Shown one piece after another: positions 1 through 7,261 of a stretch of DNA of 64,000 nt (position 1 is the first letter of the stretch; each line of letters begins with the position of its first letter). The position numbers and the translations under genes are program-made. The DNA is from Acinetobacter terrae (GTDB lineage Bacteria > Pseudomonadota > Gammaproteobacteria > Pseudomonadales > Moraxellaceae). Where the stretch lies: the NCBI RefSeq assembly GCF_013004375.1, contig NZ_JABERI010000035.1, positions 34,906 to 98,905 on the forward strand, read 5' to 3'. Under the pieces are notes generated by a model. The model saw only the letters and a program-made list of their open reading frames with translations, was not told where the DNA came from and ran no database searches.

Positions 1-452
1 CTAAAATTTTGCTCATTCAGAAACCATCCAACGTGGCTATACCAAAAACCATGGGTAGATGAATGCGGATCTTGCTCGGTATCGGTAAAGCGATGGTGGT
101 AACGATGATGGGCCGCCCACCACAAAGGACCGCGCTGAGCACTCATGGTGCCTATCAAGATAAAAATAAACTGAACAAGCCGCGAAGTCTGAAAGGTTTT
201 ATGAGATAAGTAACGGTGAAAAAATGCCGTAATTGCAAACATCCTGAGCAGATAAAAAAACAGCATAAACACCACTGCAAACCACGACACACCGACCCAA
301 AATACTGCCAGGCAGGCAATATGCAATAAAATAAAGGGCAAGATTCGCACCCATTGAATTTGGATGTCTTTAGCATGCCTGACGGGTTGCACTGTTTGAG
401 TATTCGCATCACCCGACCAGCTATCCATCCAGCGTAGAAAAAATTTAAACAT
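1..452 (-). CDS. acyl-CoA (delta-9 type) fatty acid desaturase, 3'-partial
   Basis: N-terminal 150 residues of a membrane fatty acid desaturase; the gene runs off the left edge of the window. The start at 452 gives MFKFFLRWMDSW. Residues about 25-70 hold hydrophobic membrane segments. The first His box, HRYLSHK (HxxxxH), follows them, and a second cluster, HHRHHH (HxxHH type), sits in the segment AAHHRHHHRFTDTEQDPHS. These ligands bind the di-iron centre in this family, which introduces a cis double bond into acyl chains in the inner membrane. The third His box lies outside the window, so integrity is unknown. The gene is monocistronic as far as can be seen. Confidence 0.88.
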   Translation of the reverse strand, partial: MFKFFLRWMDSWSGDANTQTVQPVRHAKDIQIQWVRILPFILLHIACLAVFWVGVSWFAVVFMLFFYLLRMFAITAFFHRYLSHKTFQTSRLVQFIFILIGTMSAQRGPLWWAAHHRYHHRFTDTEQDPHSSTHGFWYSHVGWFLNEQNF

Positions 453-580
453 TGTTTCTTCCGGATATTGAATATTTATTTATACTTTTCATTCTAGGAA
501 ATGCGATATGAAATTTATGTGAAGCTCATGTCCTATTCCATACTGAGACAACTAAGATTACCTCAGTATGAAGCGACCTC

Positions 581-1138
581 TTACTGTTGTGGTGTTTTGA
601 TTAAATTTGACAGATCATAGCCATACTCACGCGCTGTTTCTAAATAAGATTGATAAGTCGCTTCATCTAAATGAGGATTTTTAGATAAAATCCATAAGTA
701 TTTATGCGTCGGTCCACCGATGAGGGCAACCTGATACTCAGGATCCACTCTTAACACCCAATAATCACCTTTAGTGAACGGCAACCATCTCAAACCGGCT
801 GGAAGAAAACTCACCTTAAGTTTACTCATTCCCTTATTTTGAGGATAAGCTACCCCCTGTGAAGCGATAATTTTGCCTGTTTCCGTATGACAGCTATTTA
901 AGACACCAATGGTATGATCTGAATTCACAGTGTAATCGGCCGTGGTATGACTGACACAGTTGCGCTGGAAATACATAGGTAAGTGCGCAATTTCATACCA
1001 TTTTCCCGCATATTGCTGAACATCAATACTTTCTACTGCTTTGGGTTTTATGGATTCTGCTTGAACAGTTAAAGAAAAAACTAGACCAGCGAATGCCATT
1101 AAGCCAGTAGCTAAAAGAGGTTTGAGCAAGCTTTTCAT
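581..1138 (-). CDS. lipocalin family protein (Blc-like)
   Basis: 185 residues. A signal peptide is visible (basic MKSLLKP, hydrophobic core, cleavage likely after TVQA at residue 27); there is no lipobox Cys, so unlike E. coli Blc it is probably periplasmic and soluble. The lipocalin signature GKWYEIA lies at residues 45-51 and a YLWILSKNP-type strand near the C terminus is typical of the bacterial Blc group. Length fits the family. Blc-type lipocalins bind lysophospholipids or fatty acids and are linked to envelope stress. It is transcribed in the same direction as the desaturase downstream, with a 128-base gap, so both may concern membrane lipids (inference). Confidence 0.85.
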   Translation of the reverse strand: MKSLLKPLLATGLMAFAGLVFSLTVQAESIKPKAVESIDVQQYAGKWYEIAHLPMYFQRNCVSHTTADYTVNSDHTIGVLNSCHTETGKIIASQGVAYPQNKGMSKLKVSFLPAGLRWLPFTKGDYWVLRVDPEYQVALIGGPTHKYLWILSKNPHLDEATYQSYLETAREYGYDLSNLIKTPQQ

Positions 1139-1390
1139 TTTATGACCTGTTAGGTATTCAATCCTTTAAAAATACACTAAAGGCATGTGAACAAACTGTG
1201 AAAAATTAAATAAAATCTAGATCTTAAAAAACCAAGTTGTTTTTAGGCAATCTCTAAATACATTTTTTCCTTTAGTTTCACAAAAAATTCACCTGAACAT
1301 CACTATTCTTCTCATTGAACTAGTGCGTTAGTCGCTTATTTAATAAAGCGCTAATTCCTTTAAATTCGCTGGAATTAAAGGGAGAATTTA

Positions 1391-1522
1391 ATGCTTTCAT
1401 TTTTAAAAGAGTTGTTCTGTTTACATGCTTATGAGTATGAACAGGACGATAAAGGTAATGTAATTAAAGTATGCCGAAAATGTGGCCAAACCAAATTAGG
1501 ATATTCCTCTAACCCTCTCTAG
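1391..1522 (+). CDS. small Cys-rich protein, 43 residues
   Basis: The reading frame begins with ATG at 1391, seven bases after a clear GGGAGA ribosome binding site, and encodes MLSFLKELFCLHAYEY and on to the stop at 1520-1522. It contains Cys10, His12 and a CRKCG knuckle (Cys28, Cys31), a pattern suggesting a single zinc-binding ribbon like those in small phage or prophage proteins. I do not recognise a named family with certainty. Strong ribosome binding site, compact frame and metal-ligand spacing are the support; function is unknown. Confidence 0.55.
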   Translation: MLSFLKELFCLHAYEYEQDDKGNVIKVCRKCGQTKLGYSSNPL

Positions 1523-1834
1523 CCGAACTTATTACGGCAAATGCTTACCGCATGTGAATGTTGGTAGGCTTTTTTATTTAGGGTATATTTTTCACGAAAA
1601 AAATTAGCCTTTATATAAAAAGATACGCTGTTATTTTGAATTACCCCACAGTAAGGTATGGCAGCTAAAATATTAAAATCGAGGTCTCTGAAGCCGTAGA
1701 TTTTCAAATTAAGTCCGATTAAAGTCAGTCTTAGATTTATACGTACCATAAAAAAGCGTCAAGCTAAAAATAATTAACCGTTAATGACTATGGCAGTCCA
1801 AGTCCGTTTTGATGATTGGTAAGTTTAAATAATA

Positions 1835-1850
1835 TGTGATTTTAGTCACA
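1835..1850. promoter_or_regulatory. CRP/Vfr-type palindrome
   Basis: TGTGA-N6-TCACA, both half sites perfect (TGTGATTTTAGTCACA). This is the consensus for CRP/Vfr-class cAMP receptor proteins. The nearest downstream gene start is at 2318, almost 470 bases away, so its target could be an unannotated RNA in this spacer. A chance match is possible in AT-rich DNA. Confidence 0.4.
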
Positions 1851-1971
1851 TTAACTTACAAGTTAGTGATCATATTTTGATTTTTTGTGATGAAAACTTA
1901 ATCAATAAGTGATTTAATCAGTCTCAGAATAACAATAAACAAATATAAATAGAGAAGGGCAGCAGAAATTT

Positions 1972-2032
1972 AACTCTCTAATTCTTTGTTATAAAAACAA
2001 GAGCAAAGAAGTAAATAAAGAATTAGAGGGTT
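1972..2032. other. long inverted repeat / stem-loop
   Basis: CTCTAATTCTTT (1976-1987) pairs perfectly with AAAGAATTAGAG (2017-2028). Pairing extends four more positions outward with one G-T wobble, giving a 16-bp stem around a 29-base loop. There is no T-tract, so it is not a standard terminator. Possible structured RNA or protein-binding site. Confidence 0.5.
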
Positions 2033-2120
2033 ACGCTTTTCTTACACAATTCACTACACTTTCCATCCTATAAATCATATGAAACGTGGATACAGGATCT
2101 GCGGTTTTTTTGTTATTCCC

Positions 2121-2196
2121 AAGTAGAAATGCCTTATATTGACATTTTCAAGGTCAATATAGAATTTAAGTTTCCTTATTGGATTACTTTCTACTT
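2121..2196. other. nested inverted repeats
   Basis: An outer 9-bp pair (AAGTAGAAA at 2121-2129, TTTCTACTT at 2188-2196) encloses an inner 8-bp pair (ATATTGAC at 2136-2143, GTCAATAT at 2153-2160). All four arms match perfectly. The position, about 120 bases before the Xre-like gene, suits an operator or leader structure. Confidence 0.45.
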
Positions 2197-2317
2197 AGCT
2201 GATTCCGTTTTTGTTGCTATAGCTAAATTCTAAAGAGCTGTCGCATTATTAGCTATGTAATGTACTGTTTATGTAGTTCGACTAATTTTAAGCAAATTTT
2301 GCTTGAGAGGGCTAGGT

Positions 2318-2683
2318 ATGCATATATCTTTAAAAAATAACCTAGATAACAAAAAAGTATTGGCAAAAGCTGTGTTGAAGAGTGCTGAGCAACTCGGTCT
2401 CCATAAAGAGCAACTTGCAATGGTTCTTCAACTAGATTGCGCTACATTGAGCAAAACTGAGCTTGAGTTATATCCTGATTCCGAGCAGGGCAAACATGCA
2501 TTATTACTTATCCGTATCTATATTGCATTATATACGCTGACTGGTGGAGATCTTGATTGGATTCAGCATTTCATGAAAACAATAAATCATGGGACAGGTG
2601 GCATTCCTATGCAGCAAATTGAGAATCCTAGCGGATTAGCTGCTGTCTTAAAATTCGTTGAGGCTATTCGAGATAAGCTATAA
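2318..2683 (+). CDS. Xre/MbcA/ParS-type antitoxin-like protein, orphan
   Basis: 121 residues from the ATG at 2318, chosen because a GAGAGGG ribosome binding site lies about ten bases upstream; an upstream TTG at 2303 is less likely. The N-terminal part has a helical, HTH-like pattern (KEQLAMVLQLDCATLSKTELELYP). The C-terminal 50 residues, with GGIPMQQIENPSGLAAVLKFVEAIRDKL split over the last helices, resemble the DUF2384 toxin-binding domain of Xre/MbcA/ParS antitoxins. No RES-type toxin gene follows; the next gene is the primase-helicase at 2834. It is either an orphan antitoxin or a regulator of its neighbour (inference). Confidence 0.68.
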   Translation: MHISLKNNLDNKKVLAKAVLKSAEQLGLHKEQLAMVLQLDCATLSKTELELYPDSEQGKHALLLIRIYIALYTLTGGDLDWIQHFMKTINHGTGGIPMQQIENPSGLAAVLKFVEAIRDKL

Positions 2684-2833
2684 TCATATATATGATAGAG
2701 CTTACAATGATATGCAAAGAACCACCTACAAAAAAGGTCTAATATTTTGAAAATTAATTGATTTATTATATTGTAATTCTTTAATTTAAGATTTGATATT
2801 AGAACAGTAATAGCTGTTTTTTAGGAAAAATCA

Positions 2834-5194
2834 GTGAATAGTAAGTTACAAGAAATTGCAGTTAGATTGCAGCAAATTTTAGACCAAATCACATTATTAC
2901 AAAATGAATATCAAAGCCTTTATCAAGAAAAAGAAAAACTTATATCGCTTGAACAAAAAAGTCAAAGTAAGAATTATTTATCAGCAGAAGAAAGACTTTT
3001 ATTATTTTCTCAAAGGTTTATTGGACGAACTGATACCTTTGCTTATCGTTGGGAAAATAGCAGTGGAAAATCTGGTTATTCTGTTGCTTGTGCAAATGAG
3101 TGGAAACATGGCATTTGTTACAAACCACAAATTAAATGTTCAGACTGTAAAAGTCGTCAACTATTACCCCTCACACCAGAAGTTCTTTATTCTCATTTAA
3201 CTGGACAGAAGGTTATAGGCATTTACCCACTGTTAGCAACAGACCAATGTAGGTTACTCGCAGTAGATTTTGATAAATTAGATTGGAAAAATTGTGTAAC
3301 TGCATTTTCTGAAGCGTGCTTATCTCTAAATATACCATTTTTAGTTGAGCGCTCTCGTTCAGGTAATGGCGCACATATTTGGATATTTTTCTCTGAACCA
3401 ATTGCAGCCAAGCAAGCTCGCTTAATGGGTGCCGGTATTCTAGATAAGGCCATGGAACTGTATCCCGCTCTAGATTTTGAATCTTACGATCGTATGTTTC
3501 CAAATCAAGATCACATGCCAGCAGGCGGATTTGGAAATTTAATAGCATTACCCTTACAAAAACACGCAAGAGCGATAGGAAATAGTACCTTTATTGACAG
3601 TAACTTTAATGTCTTTACTGATCCATGGACTGTTTTACAACAAACTGAATTAATGAGTTCTTCTGAAGTTAATATTGTGAATGAACTAGGTTACAGCTTC
3701 ATCGAACAGAATCAAACAGATGTTGGCCATGAGGTTCCATGGGTAAAAAATATTCCTCAAAAAAATCAAAAAATCACGGGATGTCCAGATTCTATTGAAT
3801 TGGTATTCGCAAATATGATCCACATTCCAATTCAGACATTACCCTCCCAATTGATAGCACAATTAAAAAGATTAGCTACTTTCTCCAACCCTCGTTTTTT
3901 TAAAGCACAAGCAATGCGTTTTTCGACGACTGGTATTCCGAGACACATATGTTGTGCCCGCCTTGAAGGACAATATCTAAGTTTACCACGGGGATGTCTA
4001 ACAGAAATAAGTCAGTTGCTTAATCAACAAAATATTAAGATTGAACTAAAAGATCAACGCACTAAAGGCGATGCATTAGTCCATATAAGTCTACTTACCG
4101 AGTTACACCCTGAACAGGAAATGGCATGTAAAAAAATCCTTGAACATGATGTTGGAATTCTACACGCACCCACGGCTTTTGGAAAAACTGTTACTGCAAT
4201 TTCTATCATTGCCAAACGCCAAACAAATACACTCATTCTTGTTCATAACAAAGAACTTGTTTCTCAATGGAAAGAACGATTACATTCATTTTTAGCCAAT
4301 GTTGAAATTGGTACAATACAAGGTGGAAAGGCAAAACCCTCTAATCAAATTGATATTGCGACATATCAAAGTCTAATCAACCGCGTAAGTAATTCAATCA
4401 AACCTATTGCCTTTAACTATGGACAAATTATCGTAGATGAATGCCACCATTTATCTGCACCAAGCTATGAATTTCTTCTCAGTGAAGTCAGCCCGTACTA
4501 CATTCTCGGGTTAACAGCCACACCAGAACGTCAAGATGGGCATCAACCCATTATTTTCATGCAAGCTGGTTCTGTTGTATACAAAGCGAAGTCCAACAAT
4601 GATACCAAGCTTAAGAAATTATTAATAAAAGTAAATTATGAAGGTGAATTCCCAGAAATTTTATTTGGTACCGAAAATAAACCACATATTTCAAAGCTTA
4701 TGCAATATCTTGTTGAAAATACAAAACGTAATGATGCCATTATTAAAGATATCTCTCATTGTATTCAAAAGGGCCGCATCCCGTTGATTTTAACTGAACG
4801 CAGAAAACATGCCGAAAGTATTAGAAACAAGTTGAATGATTTAGGGTATAAAACATCTATTTTACAGGGAGGTATGAGCCATACAAAAAACACAAAAGAA
4901 AAACAAAATTTAGATGATGCTCATGTTGTGATTGCCACTGGAAGATACATTGGTGAAGGTTTTGATCTTCCTCGTTTAGATACCTTATTCTTGGCATTCC
5001 CGATCTCCTGGAAAGGTACTTTAGCTCAATATGTTGGGCGTATTCCTAGACCAAATGAAGGTAAATTTGAAGTTCAGGTATATGATTATGTTGATGTTAA
5101 CCATCCAATATTTGTCAAAATGTTCCAGAGAAGGAGTAAAAGTTATAAAGCGCTAGGCTATATTTTAGAATCCCACAATAATATTATTTTATAA
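2834..5194 (+). CDS. archaeo-eukaryotic primase-helicase fusion, TOTE conflict-system type
   Basis: 786 residues from a GTG start with an AGGA site six bases upstream. Order: a coiled coil (1-35); a zinc-binding Cys cluster around 85-105 ending CSDCK; an archaeo-eukaryotic primase domain with the metal-binding LAVDFD near 142-146 and the SRSGNGAHIW strand near 175-183; and a superfamily 2 helicase with Walker A (PTAFGKT, about 446), DECHH (about 534), GLTATPER (about 558) and QYVGRIPR (about 732). This combination is the one known from TOTE conflict systems, predicted to act against invading nucleic acid. The protein looks complete. It follows the orphan antitoxin-like gene by 150 bases and lies next to an IS cluster, in keeping with accessory DNA. 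Activity is inferred from motifs only. Confidence 0.85.
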   Translation: MNSKLQEIAVRLQQILDQITLLQNEYQSLYQEKEKLISLEQKSQSKNYLSAEERLLLFSQRFIGRTDTFAYRWENSSGKSGYSVACANEWKHGICYKPQIKCSDCKSRQLLPLTPEVLYSHLTGQKVIGIYPLLATDQCRLLAVDFDKLDWKNCVTAFSEACLSLNIPFLVERSRSGNGAHIWIFFSEPIAAKQARLMGAGILDKAMELYPALDFESYDRMFPNQDHMPAGGFGNLIALPLQKHARAIGNSTFIDSNFNVFTDPWTVLQQTELMSSSEVNIVNELGYSFIEQNQTDVGHEVPWVKNIPQKNQKITGCPDSIELVFANMIHIPIQTLPSQLIAQLKRLATFSNPRFFKAQAMRFSTTGIPRHICCARLEGQYLSLPRGCLTEISQLLNQQNIKIELKDQRTKGDALVHISLLTELHPEQEMACKKILEHDVGILHAPTAFGKTVTAISIIAKRQTNTLILVHNKELVSQWKERLHSFLANVEIGTIQGGKAKPSNQIDIATYQSLINRVSNSIKPIAFNYGQIIVDECHHLSAPSYEFLLSEVSPYYILGLTATPERQDGHQPIIFMQAGSVVYKAKSNNDTKLKKLLIKVNYEGEFPEILFGTENKPHISKLMQYLVENTKRNDAIIKDISHCIQKGRIPLILTERRKHAESIRNKLNDLGYKTSILQGGMSHTKNTKEKQNLDDAHVVIATGRYIGEGFDLPRLDTLFLAFPISWKGTLAQYVGRIPRPNEGKFEVQVYDYVDVNHPIFVKMFQRRSKSYKALGYILESHNNIIL

Positions 5195-5211
5195 TTTTTT
5201 CATATATTGAC

Positions 5212-5454
5212 TGTTGAGATAATGCAGTTACCTAAAGCTTCTTTCATACATTGAAAGTCCTGTTGTACATGGCAGTGTTTTCTACTCGAAAAGAGGCGAA
5301 TGCTGTCTTGTTTGAATATATTGAGGTTTATTACAATCGAATCAGAAGGCATTCAGCAAATGGCTGGTTAAGTCCCGAAACCTTTGAAACAGAAATATTT
5401 CAAGAATTTAGAGAGATTTTCTATTCACAATATTGTCTAGGATCAAAGCTGTAA
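5212..5454 (+). pseudogene. IS3-family transposase (OrfB) C-terminal remnant
   Basis: Only the C-terminal end of an rve-type integrase core remains: DNAV at 5218, an in-frame TAA, SFFHTLKV, then FEYIEVYYNRIRRHSANGW and LSPETFE, the usual closing motif of IS3-family OrfB. The upstream catalytic residues are absent. It begins within 20 bases of the primase-helicase stop codon, so an IS3 insertion and deletion probably trimmed the DNA directly behind that gene. Confidence 0.75.
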
Positions 5455-5641
5455 TTCCACCAAAATCAACTAGGAAAGTAAACGGGAAATAGATCGTCAG
5501 ATGTATAAATGGAGGCATCTGATTGAACATTATTTCTGCAATCTTAAAAAATTCAAATGCATTGCTATGCGATGCGACAAAACGGATTCAGGTTTTTCCG
5601 CCATGATTTATTTTTGTGCTAGTGTAATTAACTCTCGTTAA
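5446..5641 (+). pseudogene. IS5-family transposase C-terminal remnant, frameshifted
   Basis: The segment starts AVIPPKSTRKVN in one frame and continues as REIDRQMYKWRHLIE, then a NLKKFKCIAMRCDKTDSGFS-type ending in another, with the shift near 5483. The YxxR...E spacing is that of the last catalytic region of IS5/IS427-type transposases common in Acinetobacter. No N-terminal part or terminal repeat was recognised. Confidence 0.7.
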
Positions 5642-5728
5642 TTCTCAAGAGGCCTTAGTTTGGGAGGAACATTCGTTTCCTTAATCACTTACATAAGACC
5701 ATTTATTGCCTTCGAATACAGTTTGTAA

Positions 5729-5784
5729 ATCCAAAGATCCAAAGATCCAAAGATCCAAAGATCCAAAGATCCAAAGATCCAAAG
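5729..5784. repeat. 7 x 8-bp tandem repeat
   Basis: Seven exact head-to-tail copies of ATCCAAAG in non-coding DNA between a dead IS5 fragment and an intact IS. No frame is maintained through it. Such octamer arrays expand by slippage; there is no visible function. Confidence 0.95.
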
Positions 5785-5857
5785 AGAATAAATTCGCTTA
5801 TCAAAAAAATAAAGGCTACTCATTCACCAATCTATTCAACTTTTATTGCTACTACTT

Positions 5858-6897
5858 GGCTTTGTTGCACAAACCTAGCCTATAAGGTTTATTCAGTCCT
5901 ATAATTTCAAAATGAATAAACCTACTCCTAAAACTTATCGTACAACCAACTGGTCTTCCTATAATCGCGCTCTCATTAATCGGGGCAACATTTCCATTTG
6001 GTTTGATCCAAACACTCAGTGGTATGCACAACCACAAAACAAGCAAGGTCGAAATCAAACTTACTCCGATACGGCTATTCAATGCTGTTTAATGATCAAA
6101 TCTTTATTTAGACTCTCTTTACGCATGGTCACGGGTTTTGTTCAAAGTCTGATTAAACTTTGTGGATTAAATTGGACCGCACCAGATTACAGTACACTTT
6201 GTCGAAGACAAAAACATATTGATATTGCGATTAGCTATCAAAAAAGTAGTGATGGGCTACATCTACTCGTCGACTCAACTGGCTTAAAGTTTCTAGGTGA
6301 AGGTGAGTGGAAACGTAAGAAACATGGACCTGAATATCGTCGCCAATGGCGTAAGCTTCATATTGGCATCGATGCTGAAACCTTGCAAATACGTGCAGTA
6401 CAGCTTACTACAAATAATGTGAGCGATTCGCAAGTACTCGGTGATTTACTTGCTCAAATTCCCTTAGATGAACGAATTGATTCGGTCTATACCGATGGTG
6501 CTTATGACACGAAGCACTGCAGACAAGTCATTCTAGATCGAGATGCACATGCGCTCATTCCGCCAAGAAAAAATGCAAAACCATGGAAAGATCAGAAATT
6601 GAGATCTTTAGAGCGGAATGAGTTACTGAAAACAGTTAAACGTTTAGGAAGAACGCTTTGGAAAAAATGGTCTGGTTATCATCGTCGAAGTTTAGTTGAA
6701 ACCAAGATGCATTGCATCAAACTATTAGGTGATAAATTAACAGCAAGGAGTTTTTCTAGTCAGGTGAATGAGATTCATGCACGCATAGCCGTATTGAACA
6801 AATTTACAGAATTAGGTCGTCCTCATACCCAAGTTGTCATTTGAATTCTGTTCAAATGAGCAGAGTGTTATCTTTTAAATCTTTGTGCAACAAAGCC
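5858..6897 (+). mobile_element. IS5-family (IS903 group) insertion sequence, complete
   Basis: 1040 bp bounded by perfect 16-bp terminal inverted repeats: GGCTTTGTTGCACAAA at 5858-5873 and its complement at 6882-6897. It holds one transposase gene. The flanking 9 bases (CTACTACTT and ACACAACAA) are not duplicated, so a later deletion or recombination has altered at least one flank. Confidence 0.92.
5912..6844 (+). CDS. IS5-family (IS903 group) DDE transposase
   Basis: 310 residues, full length for the group. A DDE catalytic triad is visible: first Asp in LLVDSTGLKF, second in VYTDGAYDTKH, and the Glu in the YHRRSLVETKMHCIK segment (Y-x2-R-x3-E-x6-K arrangement). It cuts and rejoins the element ends at the terminal repeats. 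A basic, tryptophan-rich DNA-binding N terminus precedes the catalytic core. The frame is open, so the element may be active. A remnant of the same group lies at 58161-58291. Confidence 0.93.
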   Translation: MNKPTPKTYRTTNWSSYNRALINRGNISIWFDPNTQWYAQPQNKQGRNQTYSDTAIQCCLMIKSLFRLSLRMVTGFVQSLIKLCGLNWTAPDYSTLCRRQKHIDIAISYQKSSDGLHLLVDSTGLKFLGEGEWKRKKHGPEYRRQWRKLHIGIDAETLQIRAVQLTTNNVSDSQVLGDLLAQIPLDERIDSVYTDGAYDTKHCRQVILDRDAHALIPPRKNAKPWKDQKLRSLERNELLKTVKRLGRTLWKKWSGYHRRSLVETKMHCIKLLGDKLTARSFSSQVNEIHARIAVLNKFTELGRPHTQVVI

Positions 6898-6996
6898 ACA
6901 CAACAATATGTTTTATAACTATTTATTTAACATATAATCACTCATTTTAATATCATCATTTATGTCAATGACTATTACCAAGATTAGGGTTTACAC

Positions 6997-7038
6997 AAAA
7001 TGATATAGCACTCATTAACCCTAGTGCTATATCATTTT
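6997..7038. terminator. perfect 16-bp hairpin, terminator-like on both strands
   Basis: AAAATGATATAGCACT at 6997-7012 pairs perfectly with AGTGCTATATCATTTT at 7023-7038 around a 10-base loop, ending in an A/T tract on each side. It lies at the inner edge of a solo IS3-type end. Confidence 0.6.
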
Positions 7039-7073
7039 TAATTGAGAGTATTCATTTTAATCGGGCTATTACA
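7005..7073 (-). mobile_element. solo left end of an IS3-family (IS2-group-like) element, decayed
   Basis: Read on the minus strand from 7073, the sequence begins TGTAATAGCCC and continues with ATTAAAA, CTCAATTAA, TAGCACTAGGGTT and GAGTG blocks. The same blocks occur in the same order at the left end of the intact IS at 58632. No transposase is attached, so only the terminal 70 bases survive. Confidence 0.6.
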
Positions 7074-7261
7074 TGATGTATGCGATTGTCTAATTTTAAG
7101 TCTCATATCTATAAAACTTGTAGATAATTATATGTGAGGATTATCACATTTTTGTTATATTGTTTAAGTGAGATTAGTAATCAATATTTAGATCTAATTT
7201 AAAGAATTTCAGTTGAGAATCTATCAAAAATGCGCAATACAACTCAAGAATGGAATGCTAT

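Larger units (their letters stand above)
1523..2317. other. gene-free but structured intergenic region
   Basis: No convincing gene in about 795 bases. The stretch holds a CRP/Vfr-like palindrome (1835-1850), a long stem (1972-2032) and nested inverted repeats (2121-2196), listed separately. The density of symmetric elements suggests regulatory DNA or an untranslated RNA rather than random spacer. A minus-strand frame of 76 codons at 1519-1749 has no ribosome binding site or family resemblance. Confidence 0.5.

Noticed and set aside
1519..1749. Minus-strand reading frame of 76 codons
   Set aside because: No ribosome binding site, no family resemblance, overlaps the end of the small Cys-rich gene and atypical composition.
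2904..3569. Alternative frames inside the primase-helicase gene
   Set aside because: They overlap a long frame with clear motifs and show no codon or domain support.
5849..6906. Target-site duplication of the IS903-group element
   Set aside because: The nine bases on either side do not match.
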